Shown: positions 1 through 7,108, counted from the first letter of the stretch. The stretch: 32,317 nt of DNA from Omnitrophica WOR_2 bacterium GWF2_43_52 (GCA_001805445.1 MHGF01000002.1:1-32317), one strand, 5' to 3'. The notes: a model not told the origin generated them from the letters alone. Numbers and translations: made by a program.

Positions 1-405
1 GTCAGTGCCGCCGGTTGCCAAACCAAAAAGCACTTTGGTTTGGTCATTTACCTTAGTCTCCGCGCCCAGCCTAAACCTGATTCTGCCCCTATCCCTCTCA
101 GTGGTATTTCCGGAGTTGGTATTACTGCCTTTTTTCTTCTCATACTGATAACGCAGGCGGAAATCACCCTTCAATTTCATCTCCCTTACCCAGCCGGGCA
201 AGCTCTGCTTAAGCCCTTCTTCCCTTACTATCTTTTCATCCTCAGCAATCTCGCTTTTTAGCTTGATTGCCTCCTGACGCTCCAGAATCCCCTTTTCTAC
301 CAGTTTCTCAATCAGGGCATCCACCTGGGTAGTCGCGGCGAAACATACGGGGCCAACCCCCAGAAACCATACCGCTAAAACTATCATCCCTATTTTATTT
401 ACCAT
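1..405 (-). CDS. Putative outer-membrane porin, N-terminal part (cut by window edge)
   Basis: The visible 135 codons are the N-terminus; the gene runs off the left edge with no stop. It starts at an ATG preceded by AAGGAG at 7-base spacing; an ATG five bases upstream stops after three codons. Residues 1-20 are a signal peptide (charged start, hydrophobic run, FAA at the likely cleavage site). Residues 22-55 form a charged helical stretch (DALIEKLVEKGILERQEA) like the periplasmic helical region before some porin barrels. From about residue 65 the sequence turns into amphipathic beta strands (LKGDFRLRYQYEKKK, RDRGRIRFRLGAETKV) typical of the Porin_5 / 'putative porin' family. It follows a small gene by 47 bases and lies downstream of a PhoB/PhoR-like pair, so a role in phosphate or other anion uptake is possible but is inference. 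Confidence 0.75.
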   Translation of the reverse strand, partial: MVNKIGMIVLAVWFLGVGPVCFAATTQVDALIEKLVEKGILERQEAIKLKSEIAEDEKIVREEGLKQSLPGWVREMKLKGDFRLRYQYEKKKGSNTNSGNTTERDRGRIRFRLGAETKVNDQTKVLFGLATGGTD

Positions 406-452
406 TTCATTTCTCCTTGATTAAAACTCCTTTTATCTTTTTTTCGCCTGCC

Positions 453-644
453 TTATCCAATGGCGCAAAAACGGCGTATCTGGCGCAGCTGCGTTTCCGC
501 GGACTTCAGGCTGTTAGCGGTAAACTCGCTTTCCACGCTCTCTCTTTCTTCTATCGCCGAGAGCACGTCGTGCAGTCGGTTAATCAGCGCACGAAGTGAG
601 CTTGCGAGAAAATCCTTTTCCAAGTTAAATAAAGTTCCTGTCAT
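453..644 (-). CDS. Small conserved-looking hypothetical protein, 63 aa
   Basis: I do not recognise this protein. The case for a real gene is a strong ribosome binding site (GGAGGTG seven bases before the ATG), placement just upstream of the porin in the same direction, and a clean gap after the phoR terminator. The 63 residues are predicted mostly helical and charged (DFLASSLRALINRLHDVLSAIEE), with no signal peptide, membrane segment or cysteine motif. A TATACT hexamer at 684-689 could be a -10 box but has no good -35 at normal spacing, which would fit an activator-dependent promoter. Function unknown; it could be a small regulator or adaptor co-expressed with the porin. Confidence 0.55.
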   Translation of the reverse strand: MTGTLFNLEKDFLASSLRALINRLHDVLSAIEERESVESEFTANSLKSAETQLRQIRRFCAIG

Positions 645-734
645 ATGTCTTCACCTCCTCTCTCATATTCGTTTTACAACTAAAGTATAAGATATGGAGG
701 TAAAGTCCGCTTCAAGACAATGTAAAATCCGGGT

Positions 735-780
735 AAAATAAAAAACCCGCCCAAGCCATACCTCAATGGCTTAAACGGGT
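735..780 (-). terminator. Rho-independent terminator after phoR
   Basis: On the minus strand a 15-bp stem (766-780 with 745-759) closes a 6-base loop and is followed by TTTTTTATTTT. Three of the pairs are G-U, so the stem is complete only in minus-strand RNA, matching the direction of phoR, whose stop lies 18 bases before it. Confidence 0.92.
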
Positions 781-798
781 GTAGAATTCAGGTAAAAA

Positions 799-2001
799 CT
801 ATTTTGGGAGAATAAAAGAAAATTCCGAGCCGAGGCCTTCGCTGCTTTCTACCTCTATACTTCCTCCGTGCGATTCAATGATATGTTTGACTATTGATAA
901 GCCTAACCCCGTTCCTCCCATGGCGCGCGAACGGGCCTTATCCACGCGGTAGAAACGCTCAAAGATTCTCGAGATATCCTTAGGAGGAATACCCTCCCCA
1001 GAGTCCTTGACTATGACCTTGATTTTGTTATCAGGAAGCTCCTGGGCATAAATCTTTATACTGCCTTTTTGGCGGTTAAACTTAACGGCATTATCAATGA
1101 GATTGGTAAAAACCTGTTCTATCTTATCTTTATCCGCGTTAACGATAAGATTTCCGGGGAGTTCATTTCTTGCTTCAACCTCTTTCTTTTCTAGCTGTGC
1201 CTCAAAATTCATCAAAATCTTATCCGCCAGTTCCTTAAAATTCACTTCCTGCGCGCGTAAAGAAACTCCGCGTTCCTCCAAAGAAGCTAAATCCAATAAA
1301 TCATTGATCAGGCTCTCCAGGCGATTAGTATGCTCCTGAATAACCCTTAAGAATTCCCGGTTATTTTCCTTATCATCGATAGCCCCCTCAAGAAGGGTTT
1401 CCACAAAACCTTTAATAGAGGTAAGGGGCGTCTTTAATTCATGGGAAACATTGGCCACAAAATCCGAGCGGACCCTCTCAAGCCTGCGCATCTGGGTAAT
1501 ATCGTGAATAACCAAGACACAGCCCGCAACAGCCCTATCTTCAAAGATAGCTGAGGCATTGATTTTAAATACTTTCTGTACCGGTAAGATAAGGTTAAGT
1601 TCATTTGATAGCGGCTCGCCGCTTTTTAAAACACGGCTAATAATCTCGAAAATATCGTTATTACGGATAACCTCTAAAAACAGCCTGCCCTCGGCATCCT
1701 GTTTTTTGATATTAAATATCTTCTCCGCTGTCGGATTAAGAGACAAAACCCTGCCATCCTTATCTATGGCAATAACCCCTTCAACCATACTGGTTAAGAT
1801 GGCTTTGCCCTTGACTGCTTCCCTATTAAGAACATTTATTTGGGCGGTTAACGCGGAAATTGAACTGTCAATTACCTGTGCCAGCCTCCCGAGCGCGCCT
1901 TTTGAGTAAATGTTAATCCTCTGCTGGAGATTGCCCCTTGCAATTTCCTCTAATACTGCCGTCATTTTTCTTATATGCCGCCCGGGCTGCCAGAAAAACA
2001 T
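799..2001 (-). CDS. phoR: Sensor histidine kinase, PhoR-like, without membrane segments
   Basis: 400-residue kinase. Domain order: HAMP-like helices about 5-58, PAS about 62-170 (VIAIDKDGRVLSLNPTAEKI), HisKA with the phospho-accepting His187 in VSHELKTPLTSIKGF, then HATPase_c with N box (NLIDNAVKF, 300-308), G1 (DSGEGI, 333-338), F box (FERFYRVD) and G2 (GGTGLGLSIVK, 362-372). All catalytic motifs are intact. The partner regulator ends nine bases upstream and the AGAGGAG binding site lies inside its end, so the pair is co-translated. Oddly, no transmembrane helix or periplasmic domain precedes the HAMP region, and there is no room for one. Classical PhoR kinases are membrane-bound, so this one presumably senses a cytoplasmic cue or a partner protein. 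The PhoR assignment rests on architecture and the PhoB-like partner, and the true stimulus is unknown. Confidence 0.88.
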   Translation of the reverse strand: MFFWQPGRHIRKMTAVLEEIARGNLQQRINIYSKGALGRLAQVIDSSISALTAQINVLNREAVKGKAILTSMVEGVIAIDKDGRVLSLNPTAEKIFNIKKQDAEGRLFLEVIRNNDIFEIISRVLKSGEPLSNELNLILPVQKVFKINASAIFEDRAVAGCVLVIHDITQMRRLERVRSDFVANVSHELKTPLTSIKGFVETLLEGAIDDKENNREFLRVIQEHTNRLESLINDLLDLASLEERGVSLRAQEVNFKELADKILMNFEAQLEKKEVEARNELPGNLIVNADKDKIEQVFTNLIDNAVKFNRQKGSIKIYAQELPDNKIKVIVKDSGEGIPPKDISRIFERFYRVDKARSRAMGGTGLGLSIVKHIIESHGGSIEVESSEGLGSEFSFILPK

Positions 2002-2010
2002 GATATCTTT

Positions 2011-2706
2011 TTACTCCTCTTCTTGCTCAAAACGGTAACCGTAGTTTTTTACGGTAACAACGCGTTTTGCTTCTGTTTTTAGCTTCTTGCGCAGGGTCTG
2101 TATATGCACATCCACCGTGCGGCTCTGAATCTCAACGGCATTGTCAAAACCCCATATAGTATCCAAAAGATAATCCCGGGATAAAACCCTGCCCTTGGCC
2201 TTTATCAAGGCCGATAACAACTCAAATTCTTTAGCCGTAAGTTCGGCAGGCTTATTCCCTATAGCTACTTTAATCTTAGAAAAATCAATTGTTAGGTTTC
2301 CTATCTTAAAAATCTCCGGCAGTTTATCTTTTTCCCGCGCCCGGCGAAGCACCGCTTTAACGCGCGCGGTCAGCTCCCGGATACTAAACGGCTTGGTTAT
2401 ATAGTCATCCGCTCCCAATTCAAGCCCCACAATTTTATCCGTTTCCTGGGCCTTAGCGGTGAGCATAATAATTGGAATATGCGCGGTGCCGGGAGACTGT
2501 TTCAAAGACTTACATACTTCCAGCCCGTCAATCTCAGGAAGCATCAAATCTAGGATAATAATGTCGGGATGTTCTCTTTCGGCCCGCGTTAAAGCCCTCT
2601 GTCCGTTAGAAGCGCTTATTATCCGAAAACCCTCCTTCTTAAAATTATACTCAAGCATCTTAACGATATCGGGTTCGTCTTCTATGATGAGAATTTTTTC
2701 CTGCAT
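2011..2706 (-). CDS. phoB: OmpR/PhoB-family response regulator
   Basis: 231-residue DNA-binding regulator. The N-terminal receiver (1-120) has the acidic pair E10/E11, phospho-acceptor D53 (IIILDLMLPEIDG), T83 and K105 (DYITKPF). The C-terminal winged helix (about 130-228) carries LTAKEFELL, a recognition helix with SRTVDVHIQTLRKK, and ends YGYRF. These are PhoB-type hallmarks. The start ATG has only a weak ribosome binding site. A long hairpin lies 96 bases upstream. It forms an operon with the kinase (9-base gap). No phoU or pst genes are in the window, so the phosphate role is by family resemblance. Confidence 0.9.
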   Translation of the reverse strand: MQEKILIIEDEPDIVKMLEYNFKKEGFRIISASNGQRALTRAEREHPDIIILDLMLPEIDGLEVCKSLKQSPGTAHIPIIMLTAKAQETDKIVGLELGADDYITKPFSIRELTARVKAVLRRAREKDKLPEIFKIGNLTIDFSKIKVAIGNKPAELTAKEFELLSALIKAKGRVLSRDYLLDTIWGFDNAVEIQSRTVDVHIQTLRKKLKTEAKRVVTVKNYGYRFEQEEE

Positions 2707-2801
2707 TTTAGGATAGACGGAATCTGTAGAAACCGGGAGTTTTAAAATAAGATTTTGTCACAACGATTCGATAAGTTTTCATAAACTTTCCATTTTTCTT
2801 C

Positions 2802-2847
2802 ACCATAAAGCAGGGATAGCTTGTCATAACTACCCCTACTTTATGGT
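2802..2847 (-). promoter_or_regulatory. Long hairpin between spoVG and phoB
   Basis: Arms 2802-2820 and 2829-2847 pair over 19 bp with an 8-base loop. As minus-strand RNA every position pairs, three of them as G-U; as plus-strand RNA those three are C-A mismatches. The element is therefore best read as an RNA structure made with the minus-strand genes. No U-run follows it, so it may be a weak spoVG terminator, an mRNA-end stabiliser or a phoB leader structure. A second, AU-only stem of 9 bp lies just beside it (about 2847-2873). Confidence 0.6.
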
Positions 2848-2885
2848 TTATTTTACCCTAACGTTAAAATAAAGCAATCTGTTGT

Positions 2886-3149
2886 TTATTCCTTGTAGGC
2901 CGAGAGGATTACTTCACTTATCTGGCTGCGCTTTTCTTTGGTGGCAGGCAATGCCACTTGATACCATTTACCGTCTTTGCCGGGCTGGCTGGGCATACTG
3001 ACAAACAAGCCTTCCTGGCCTTGCATTATCTTAAACCCTTTGACAATAAGGCAGCCGCCTATGGCTAAATCCACAAATGCCTTAAGCTTACTGCCTTCCT
3101 TCTCGACCCTAAAGAGCCGAGCCACCTGAAGATCGCTACTTTCTACCAT
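2886..3149 (-). CDS. spoVG: SpoVG-family nucleic-acid-binding regulator
   Basis: 87 residues, the usual SpoVG length. The family pattern is clear: a first strand with LQVARLFRVEKEGSKLKAF, a central IVKGFKIMQGQEGLFVSMPS (the GLFVxMPS signature), then a polar loop ending in a short helix, QISEVILSAYKE. SpoVG is a small dimeric DNA/RNA-binding protein that affects septation and cell-envelope gene expression in Firmicutes and spirochaetes; it also occurs in non-sporulating phyla, so it does not imply sporulation. The start has an excellent site (GAGGAGGT, 7-base spacing). A 7-bp hairpin sits just upstream of that site. Confidence 0.92.
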   Translation of the reverse strand: MVESSDLQVARLFRVEKEGSKLKAFVDLAIGGCLIVKGFKIMQGQEGLFVSMPSQPGKDGKWYQVALPATKEKRSQISEVILSAYKE

Positions 3150-3169
3150 CTCGCCACCTCCTCAATGTG

Positions 3170-3190
3170 CCCGCCAATCTTTGTGGCGGG
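3170..3190 (-). promoter_or_regulatory. Hairpin in the spoVG leader
   Basis: CCCGCCA and TGGCGGG form a perfect 7-bp stem with a 7-base loop, 20 bases upstream of the spoVG start codon. A decayed second copy (CCCGCCA...TGGCAG) is at about 3522-3541, so this is also part of a local repeat family. Confidence 0.55.
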
Positions 3191-3545
3191 CGAATTGACC
3201 CCGCACCTTTTTTGTATTCAAGTTTTTTAATTTTTAAAACGTGAATAAATAAAAGGGGCGGGATAAGTTTCAGACATCTCAACTATGGCCTTTCCCTTAC
3301 CATAATTTTTGTCCTTACTTATATAGACGTAAGAAATGGCTATTTTCGTGCAAATATTTTCAATGAGCGCACAAGTTATGAAGCCGCCGTTTTTGCGGCA
3401 GGCGAACATAACTTGTAAGCGCGAATTGACCCCGCGGAGCGAGGCAAAATTATCGCAAGAAAATTTTGCCTCAGTTTGCGAAGCGGGGTAAATCACTGCT
3501 TACCGTCAGAGGCGAATTGATCCCGCCAAGCTTTGTGGCAGAGAG
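3190..3545. repeat. Mosaic of repeat remnants; no convincing gene
   Basis: The roughly 480 bases between spoVG and the toxin gene are repeat debris. GCGAATTGACCCCGC occurs at 3190-3204 and 3421-3435, and with one change at 3512-3526. The first copy leads into an imperfect 23-base inverted repeat (about 3200-3263) whose CCCCGCACCTTTT arm recurs in the tRNA terminator at 29884. At 3366-3422 a nested inverted repeat pairs ACAAGTTATG with CATAACTTGT around GCCGCCG/GCGGCAGGC. At about 3441-3475 GAGGCAAAATT pairs with AATTTTGCCTC, flanked by CCCCGC/GCGGGG. A short open frame across 3227-3496 is built from these repeats and looks spurious. Confidence 0.65.
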
Positions 3546-3631
3546 GCCGAAGGCTGAATTTTAGCTGTGGGTAAACAAAATATAGCCATCAGAGTGGCGT
3601 TGTCTGCGGTAAAAACAGCTCTCCCGCCTTA

Positions 3632-3925
3632 TTATTTCTTAAATAATCTATAAAGGTTACGGCCACCATGCACTATAGTCAAAATAAAAATGGTTTTAGC
3701 GTTTATTTTATAGATAATCCTATAGTTTTGGTATATAACTTCACGAATATTTTTATTGCCGTATTCGGGGACGATGCGGCCCATCAAGGGGAAAGATATA
3801 ATTTTCTCAACGGCGGCAATTATCTTTTCGATGAAAATTGCGGCGTAGTAAGGGGAATCGTGAGCAATATAATCACGTAAGTTTTCTAAATCGGCAACGG
3901 CGGGCGACGACCATACTATTATCAT
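3632..3925 (-). CDS. ParE/RelE-family toxin of a type II toxin-antitoxin pair
   Basis: 97 residues with the ParE/RelE fold pattern: a first strand (MIIVWSSPAVADLENLRDYI), two helices, the FPLMGRIVPEYG turn, then strands IREVIYQNYRIIYKI and IFILTIVHGGRNL. The IVHGGRNL end is the common ParE C-terminus. ParE toxins poison DNA gyrase while RelE toxins cleave mRNA at ribosomes; the sequence alone favours ParE. Its start overlaps the stop of the upstream antitoxin gene by ATGA, the standard coupled arrangement. Confidence 0.85.
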   Translation of the reverse strand: MIIVWSSPAVADLENLRDYIAHDSPYYAAIFIEKIIAAVEKIISFPLMGRIVPEYGNKNIREVIYQNYRIIYKINAKTIFILTIVHGGRNLYRLFKK

Positions 3926-4101
3926 TTTGAGAGTAACCGCTTTTTTGCTTCTTCGTGTGAGACGGTTTTCCCTTTACTAACGGCATCAAGCGCCACCTCA
4001 ATCTTTTTTGTCACATAAAGCTCATATAACAAATCATCCCACGTAGCATTTTTAGATAACCTGTTAATTATTTTCTTTGCCTCTTCTTTTACAGTACTCA
4101 T
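3922..4101 (-). CDS. Antitoxin partner of the ParE-like toxin, 59 aa
   Basis: Small gene with GGAGGT seven bases before its ATG and a 4-base ATGA overlap with the toxin start. The protein starts MSTVKEEAKKIINRL, then WDDLLYELYVTKKIEVALDA and a C-terminal VSHEEAKKRLL. This is the short acidic-then-basic helical pattern of antitoxins found before ParE genes. It has no recognisable ribbon-helix-helix core, so DNA-binding autoregulation is likely but not proven. Assignment rests mainly on size, position and overlap. Confidence 0.78.
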   Translation of the reverse strand: MSTVKEEAKKIINRLSKNATWDDLLYELYVTKKIEVALDAVSKGKTVSHEEAKKRLLSK

Positions 4102-4203
4102 TGGTTTACCTCCACCATAATTATAACATAGAAGCTGTTAGTTTCCCACCATTTATAGAAAGATCATAGCGGCTTTTTTAACGTTTATAATGTCTCTGCC
4201 GCC

Positions 4204-4671
4204 TTAGTGCTTCCTCTCAAATACCTTTTCTGGCTTTTCCCTGCCGCTATCTTCCTGATGATGGCTCAAGTTGCGAAAAATCATCACCAGATTCCTGCTT
4301 CCCTCAACGCTGAGTGCCCATTTAATCCCTAGAATAAGGCTTAAGGTCAAAAACTGAAAGAAATACCGCTTAATGAAAAAAGAAAGCAAGAAACTCATCA
4401 TACTCAAAATAAACCACTTTTGTTTGGCTAAGCTTTGGGTCAGGCTCACCTTCTTCTTTGACGCATCAACCGCATCCTTTGCCACTACCAGCAAATCCAG
4501 GCAATAGCCGCAATCTGCCAAGTGCTTCTCAATTTTATCCCTTTGGCTTGGCGGTAATGTTTTATCCAAATACTTCCCTAATTCCAGTTCTGAAGGACAA
4601 AGCGAAGTTCTTTTAAGGATAGGCTCTCTCCTTCCAAAACTCTTCTTTATGATTTTCTCTAAATCTGGCAT
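4204..4671 (-). CDS. Membrane-anchored zinc-finger anti-sigma factor
   Basis: 155 residues. The N-terminal cytoplasmic part has a zf-HC2 type signature: C25, then H50xxxC54xxC57 (EKHLADCGYC), preceded by LGKYLDKTLPPSQRDKIE. Residues about 87-118 are hydrophobic (FILSMMSFLLSFFIKRYFF, LTLSLILGIKWAL) and form one or two membrane helices. The tail is charged. Proteins of this kind bind an ECF-type sigma factor and release it on an envelope or redox signal. The sigma gene lies directly upstream in the same direction, 115 bases away, the classic pairing. The start has AGGGGAG with good spacing. What it senses is unknown. Confidence 0.82.
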   Translation of the reverse strand: MPDLEKIIKKSFGRREPILKRTSLCPSELELGKYLDKTLPPSQRDKIEKHLADCGYCLDLLVVAKDAVDASKKKVSLTQSLAKQKWFILSMMSFLLSFFIKRYFFQFLTLSLILGIKWALSVEGSRNLVMIFRNLSHHQEDSGREKPEKVFERKH

Positions 4672-4682
4672 ATTTTTCTCCC

Positions 4683-4757
4683 CTACTTTATAAGACGTAA
4701 AATTAAGCTATTTTCGTGCAAAAATCTTAGAAACCATCTGCGCACCTCCGCGGTGCG
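4683..4757 (-). promoter_or_regulatory. Leader of the anti-sigma gene, repeated near spoVG
   Basis: On the minus strand, TTTGCACGAAAATAGC (4707-4722), then TTACGTCT, then a TATAA-like stretch precede the anti-sigma start. The same 16 bases, TTACGTCT and an ATATAAG stretch recur at 3315-3354, each copy lying just after a GTGCGC palindrome. Here the palindrome is CGCACC/GGTGCG (4741-4757). This may be a shared promoter, possibly for the adjacent sigma factor, or two remnants of a repeat. I see no canonical -35/-10 spacing. Confidence 0.4.
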
Positions 4758-4786
4758 TACCGCAGGGGGGGATGTTCAGCTTTAAA

Positions 4787-5389
4787 TCAAATATCGCTAT
4801 GCCCATGTTTTCTTAGCACTTCCCTGAAATGCAGCATTGTCCGGCGCAAGATGCTTGAGACAGTATTAATAGGGATTTTCATAAATTTCGCGATTTCCCT
4901 ATGAGTCTTATTATGCTGAAGGTTGAGCCTCAAGATAAGCCTTTCCCTCGGCTCTAAAGACTCAATAAGCTTTTCTACCGCCAAGCTAAAATCATCCTGA
5001 ATGAGTTCTTTCAGTGGATCAGCTGCTGAAGCTAAAAGGGGTATAATTTCCTGCGAGGCGCCCTCATCATTAAAGAAAAAAGAATCCTGACGGTTAAACT
5101 TTGCATGGGAACGGATAAAGTCAATCGCGGCATTCTGAGAAACAATGGCAAGCCAGCCGCTAATTCTGTCTTCATCCTTGACTAAGGCTAACTTATTATT
5201 CTTCCAGATATCAAGGAATATCCCTTGAGTAATATCCTTAATATCTTCTATGGTATGTGAGAAATTGTGGCGGTGTAGCCTGGCACGGACAGCCCTTTCT
5301 ACAAGCGGCCGAAAGCGTAAAACAAATTCACTCCATGCGGGCTTATCTTTTTGCAGGCACTTAGCGACTAATTCTTTTAAGGTAAGCAC
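4787..5389 (-). CDS. ECF-like sigma-70 family RNA polymerase sigma factor
   Basis: 200 residues with the two-domain ECF layout. The sigma2 region (about 10-95) has IKDITQGIFLDIWKN and ISGWLAIVSQNAAIDFIR, and the sigma4 region (about 138-195) has LEPRERLILRLNLQHNKTHREIAKFMK with the helix-turn-helix INTVSSILRRTM. No sigma1 or sigma3 domain is present. The start is a GTG inside the end of aroC (29-base overlap), so translation may be coupled to aroC. The downstream zinc-finger membrane protein is its likely antagonist. The target regulon is not visible, apart from a possible repeated leader at 4683-4757 and 3315-3372. Confidence 0.85.
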   Translation of the reverse strand: MLTLKELVAKCLQKDKPAWSEFVLRFRPLVERAVRARLHRHNFSHTIEDIKDITQGIFLDIWKNNKLALVKDEDRISGWLAIVSQNAAIDFIRSHAKFNRQDSFFFNDEGASQEIIPLLASAADPLKELIQDDFSLAVEKLIESLEPRERLILRLNLQHNKTHREIAKFMKIPINTVSSILRRTMLHFREVLRKHGHSDI

Positions 5390-6404
5390 AATAGGCTTGC
5401 TGGATATCCTTAAGGCAATCCCCGCCGAATTTTTCTAATAGGCAGTTGGCAATTTCAAAGGCTGTCATGCTTTCCGCGACTACGCCCGCGGCCTCAACCG
5501 CGCAGGTGTCAGCGCGCTGAATAGAAGCAAGCATAGCCTTTTTAGTTTTAATATCTACCGAGGCTAAAGGCTTATTCAAAGTAGCAATGGGCTTCATATA
5601 GCCGCGAATAATGATATCCTGGCCATTTGAAATTCCCCCTTCGATACCACCGGCATTATTAGTCTTTCGGTAGTAACCGTTAGCCTTTGAATAGTAAATG
5701 GCATCGTGGACTCGTGAGCCAAACCTATGTGCGCACTCTAACCCCAAGCCAAACTCTATAGCTTTAATTCCAGGGACAGACATAATAGCTCCAGCCAAGC
5801 GAGCGTTAAGGCGCCTGTCTGGCTGGACATAACTGCCTAAGCCCACGGGAACCCCGCGAATAGCCACCTCAAAACTTCCGCCTACGCTATCTTTTTTGCG
5901 CATAGCTTCATCTATTATCTTCCGCATTTCTTCTTTGATGGTTTTTCCGCCAATAGAAAGCACTTTAGAGCTAACAGTGATGTCAAACTCCGCCAAGAAT
6001 ATTTTGCATACCGCGCCTATGGCAACCCGTGCCGCGGTCTCCCGCGCCGATGCCCTCTCTAATACAGGACGGGCATCACTAAAGCCATATTTTAACAACC
6101 CAGCCAAATCCGCGTGCCCCGGGCGGGGATTGGTAATAGCGGCTTGCCTATCGATACTAAAATCCTTATTCTGAATAAGCATTCCTACAGGGCTTCCAAT
6201 GGTCAGGCCCTTATGCAACCCTGAGATTATCTCAACCGTATCTTTCTCAATCTGCATCCGAGCGCCCCTGCCATAGCCTGCTTGGCGCCGGGCGAGCTCA
6301 GCATCAATTCCTTCTTTTTGAACCTTTAGCCCGCTTGGTAAACCTTCCAAAATTGCCATCAAAGCCTTGCCATGCGACTCCCCCGCGATTAAATAACGTA
6401 ACAT
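5361..6404 (-). CDS. aroC: Chorismate synthase
   Basis: 347 residues. Converts 5-enolpyruvylshikimate-3-phosphate to chorismate with reduced FMN, the last common step to aromatic amino acids. Signatures: RYLIAGESHGKAL at the start, GRGARMQIE, RPGHADLAGLLKYG, ASARETAARVA and the C-terminal ERADTCAVEA-like IQRADTCAVEAAGVVAE. I start at the ATG with TGGAGG upstream, giving MLRYLIAGESHGK, the normal family N-terminus; the open frame extends 21 codons further up but lacks family similarity. A fully paired 11-bp hairpin sits 19 bases before this ATG. The 3' end overlaps the sigma-factor gene. No other shikimate gene is near. Confidence 0.96.
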   Translation of the reverse strand: MLRYLIAGESHGKALMAILEGLPSGLKVQKEGIDAELARRQAGYGRGARMQIEKDTVEIISGLHKGLTIGSPVGMLIQNKDFSIDRQAAITNPRPGHADLAGLLKYGFSDARPVLERASARETAARVAIGAVCKIFLAEFDITVSSKVLSIGGKTIKEEMRKIIDEAMRKKDSVGGSFEVAIRGVPVGLGSYVQPDRRLNARLAGAIMSVPGIKAIEFGLGLECAHRFGSRVHDAIYYSKANGYYRKTNNAGGIEGGISNGQDIIIRGYMKPIATLNKPLASVDIKTKKAMLASIQRADTCAVEAAGVVAESMTAFEIANCLLEKFGGDCLKDIQQAYCAYLKRISR

Positions 6405-6423
6405 CTTTGCCTCCAGTCTTTGC

Positions 6424-6448
6424 CTCACGGAGGCGGAGCCTCCGCGAG
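6424..6448 (-). promoter_or_regulatory. Hairpin in the aroC leader
   Basis: CGGAGGC and GCCTCCG pair around a 3-base loop, extended by CTC/GAG and one position that pairs only as G-U in minus-strand RNA, giving 11 bp. It ends 19 bases before the aroC ATG, next to the ribosome binding site, so it could tune translation; it may equally be a small palindromic repeat. Confidence 0.5.
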
Positions 6449-6540
6449 AAAATATGCTATAGCGCAATGGTAAACCAATCCTACTGAAATATTCTTTCTA
6501 AGCGCGCCGAAACATCTGCTCAGGATAAGTTATAAAATAC

Positions 6541-6807
6541 TTATTCATAATGCGTCCACATACGGATAATTTTTACCGTGCGCAATTCTTTTATCACTTG
6601 ATATACCAGCCGGTGCTGAATATTTATTCTACGGGAATAAGCGCCTTCTAAGTCGCCGACCAATTTCTCAAAAGAAGGAGGATTTTGAAAAGGATTCACT
6701 TTTAAGATTTCTAAAAGGGCTTCCGCTTTAGGCCGCAGCCCTGAAACAAAAAGTTTTTTTGCGTCTTTTTGCGCCTGCCTTGTATATACTATCTGCCACC
6801 TTACCAT
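6541..6807 (-). CDS. yoeB: YoeB/Txe-family mRNA-cleaving toxin
   Basis: 88 residues, the normal YoeB size. Family features are WQIVYTRQAQKDAKKL at the start, NPFQNPPSFEKLVGDLEGAYSRRIN in the middle, HRLVYQV, and the C-terminal VKIIRMWTHYE that carries the catalytic His and Tyr. YoeB binds the ribosome and cuts mRNA at the A site. The gene start overlaps the antitoxin end by seven bases, so the two are coupled. Confidence 0.93.
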   Translation of the reverse strand: MVRWQIVYTRQAQKDAKKLFVSGLRPKAEALLEILKVNPFQNPPSFEKLVGDLEGAYSRRINIQHRLVYQVIKELRTVKIIRMWTHYE

Positions 6808-7043
6808 TTAAGGGCCTTGGCGCATCGTGAAACTGGCTCTTTTAAGCCCTTCTGAATGGATGCGCGCATCCCCGGAATAGAAAGCAAGTACAATGTTTCG
6901 TTTATCGCGCGCCAGTCCTCTTCAGATATTAACACCGCGTTGTGGCGTTTTCCAGTAATTTGCACAGGCTCATGCGATGCGGTAATAACATCCAGCAGTT
7001 TATATAGTCGGCTTCGCGCTTGTGTGGCGGTTAACGTAGTCAT
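6801..7043 (-). CDS. yefM: YefM/Phd-family antitoxin
   Basis: 80 residues. The N-terminal Phd/YefM DNA-binding fold is clear: TTLTATQARSRLYKLLDVI, then EPVQITGKRHNAVLISEEDW, followed by a helical C-terminal half (ETLYLLSIPGMRASIQKGL) that wraps the toxin. It precedes and overlaps the YoeB gene. Antitoxins of this group repress their own promoter with the toxin as co-repressor. The start codon has AGGAGGTG at about six bases. Confidence 0.93.
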   Translation of the reverse strand: MTTLTATQARSRLYKLLDVITASHEPVQITGKRHNAVLISEEDWRAINETLYLLSIPGMRASIQKGLKEPVSRCAKALKW

Positions 7044-7108
7044 ACAATCACCTCCTGCCTAAAGCGTACCATAAAGCGTACGCATTGTCAAGACTGTTTC
7101 CATCTTCA

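Noticed and set aside
40-261. Plus-strand open frame at the left edge
   Set aside because: It lies opposite the porin reading frame, which has a signal peptide and ribosome binding site; it is an antisense shadow.
2707-2801. Pho box upstream of phoB
   Set aside because: TTGTGACA and TTGTCATAA resemble half sites but there is no pair of 11-base direct repeats at normal spacing.
3227-3496. 89-codon open frame on the minus strand upstream of spoVG
   Set aside because: It is composed of inverted and direct repeat segments, has no ribosome binding site and no recognisable protein pattern.
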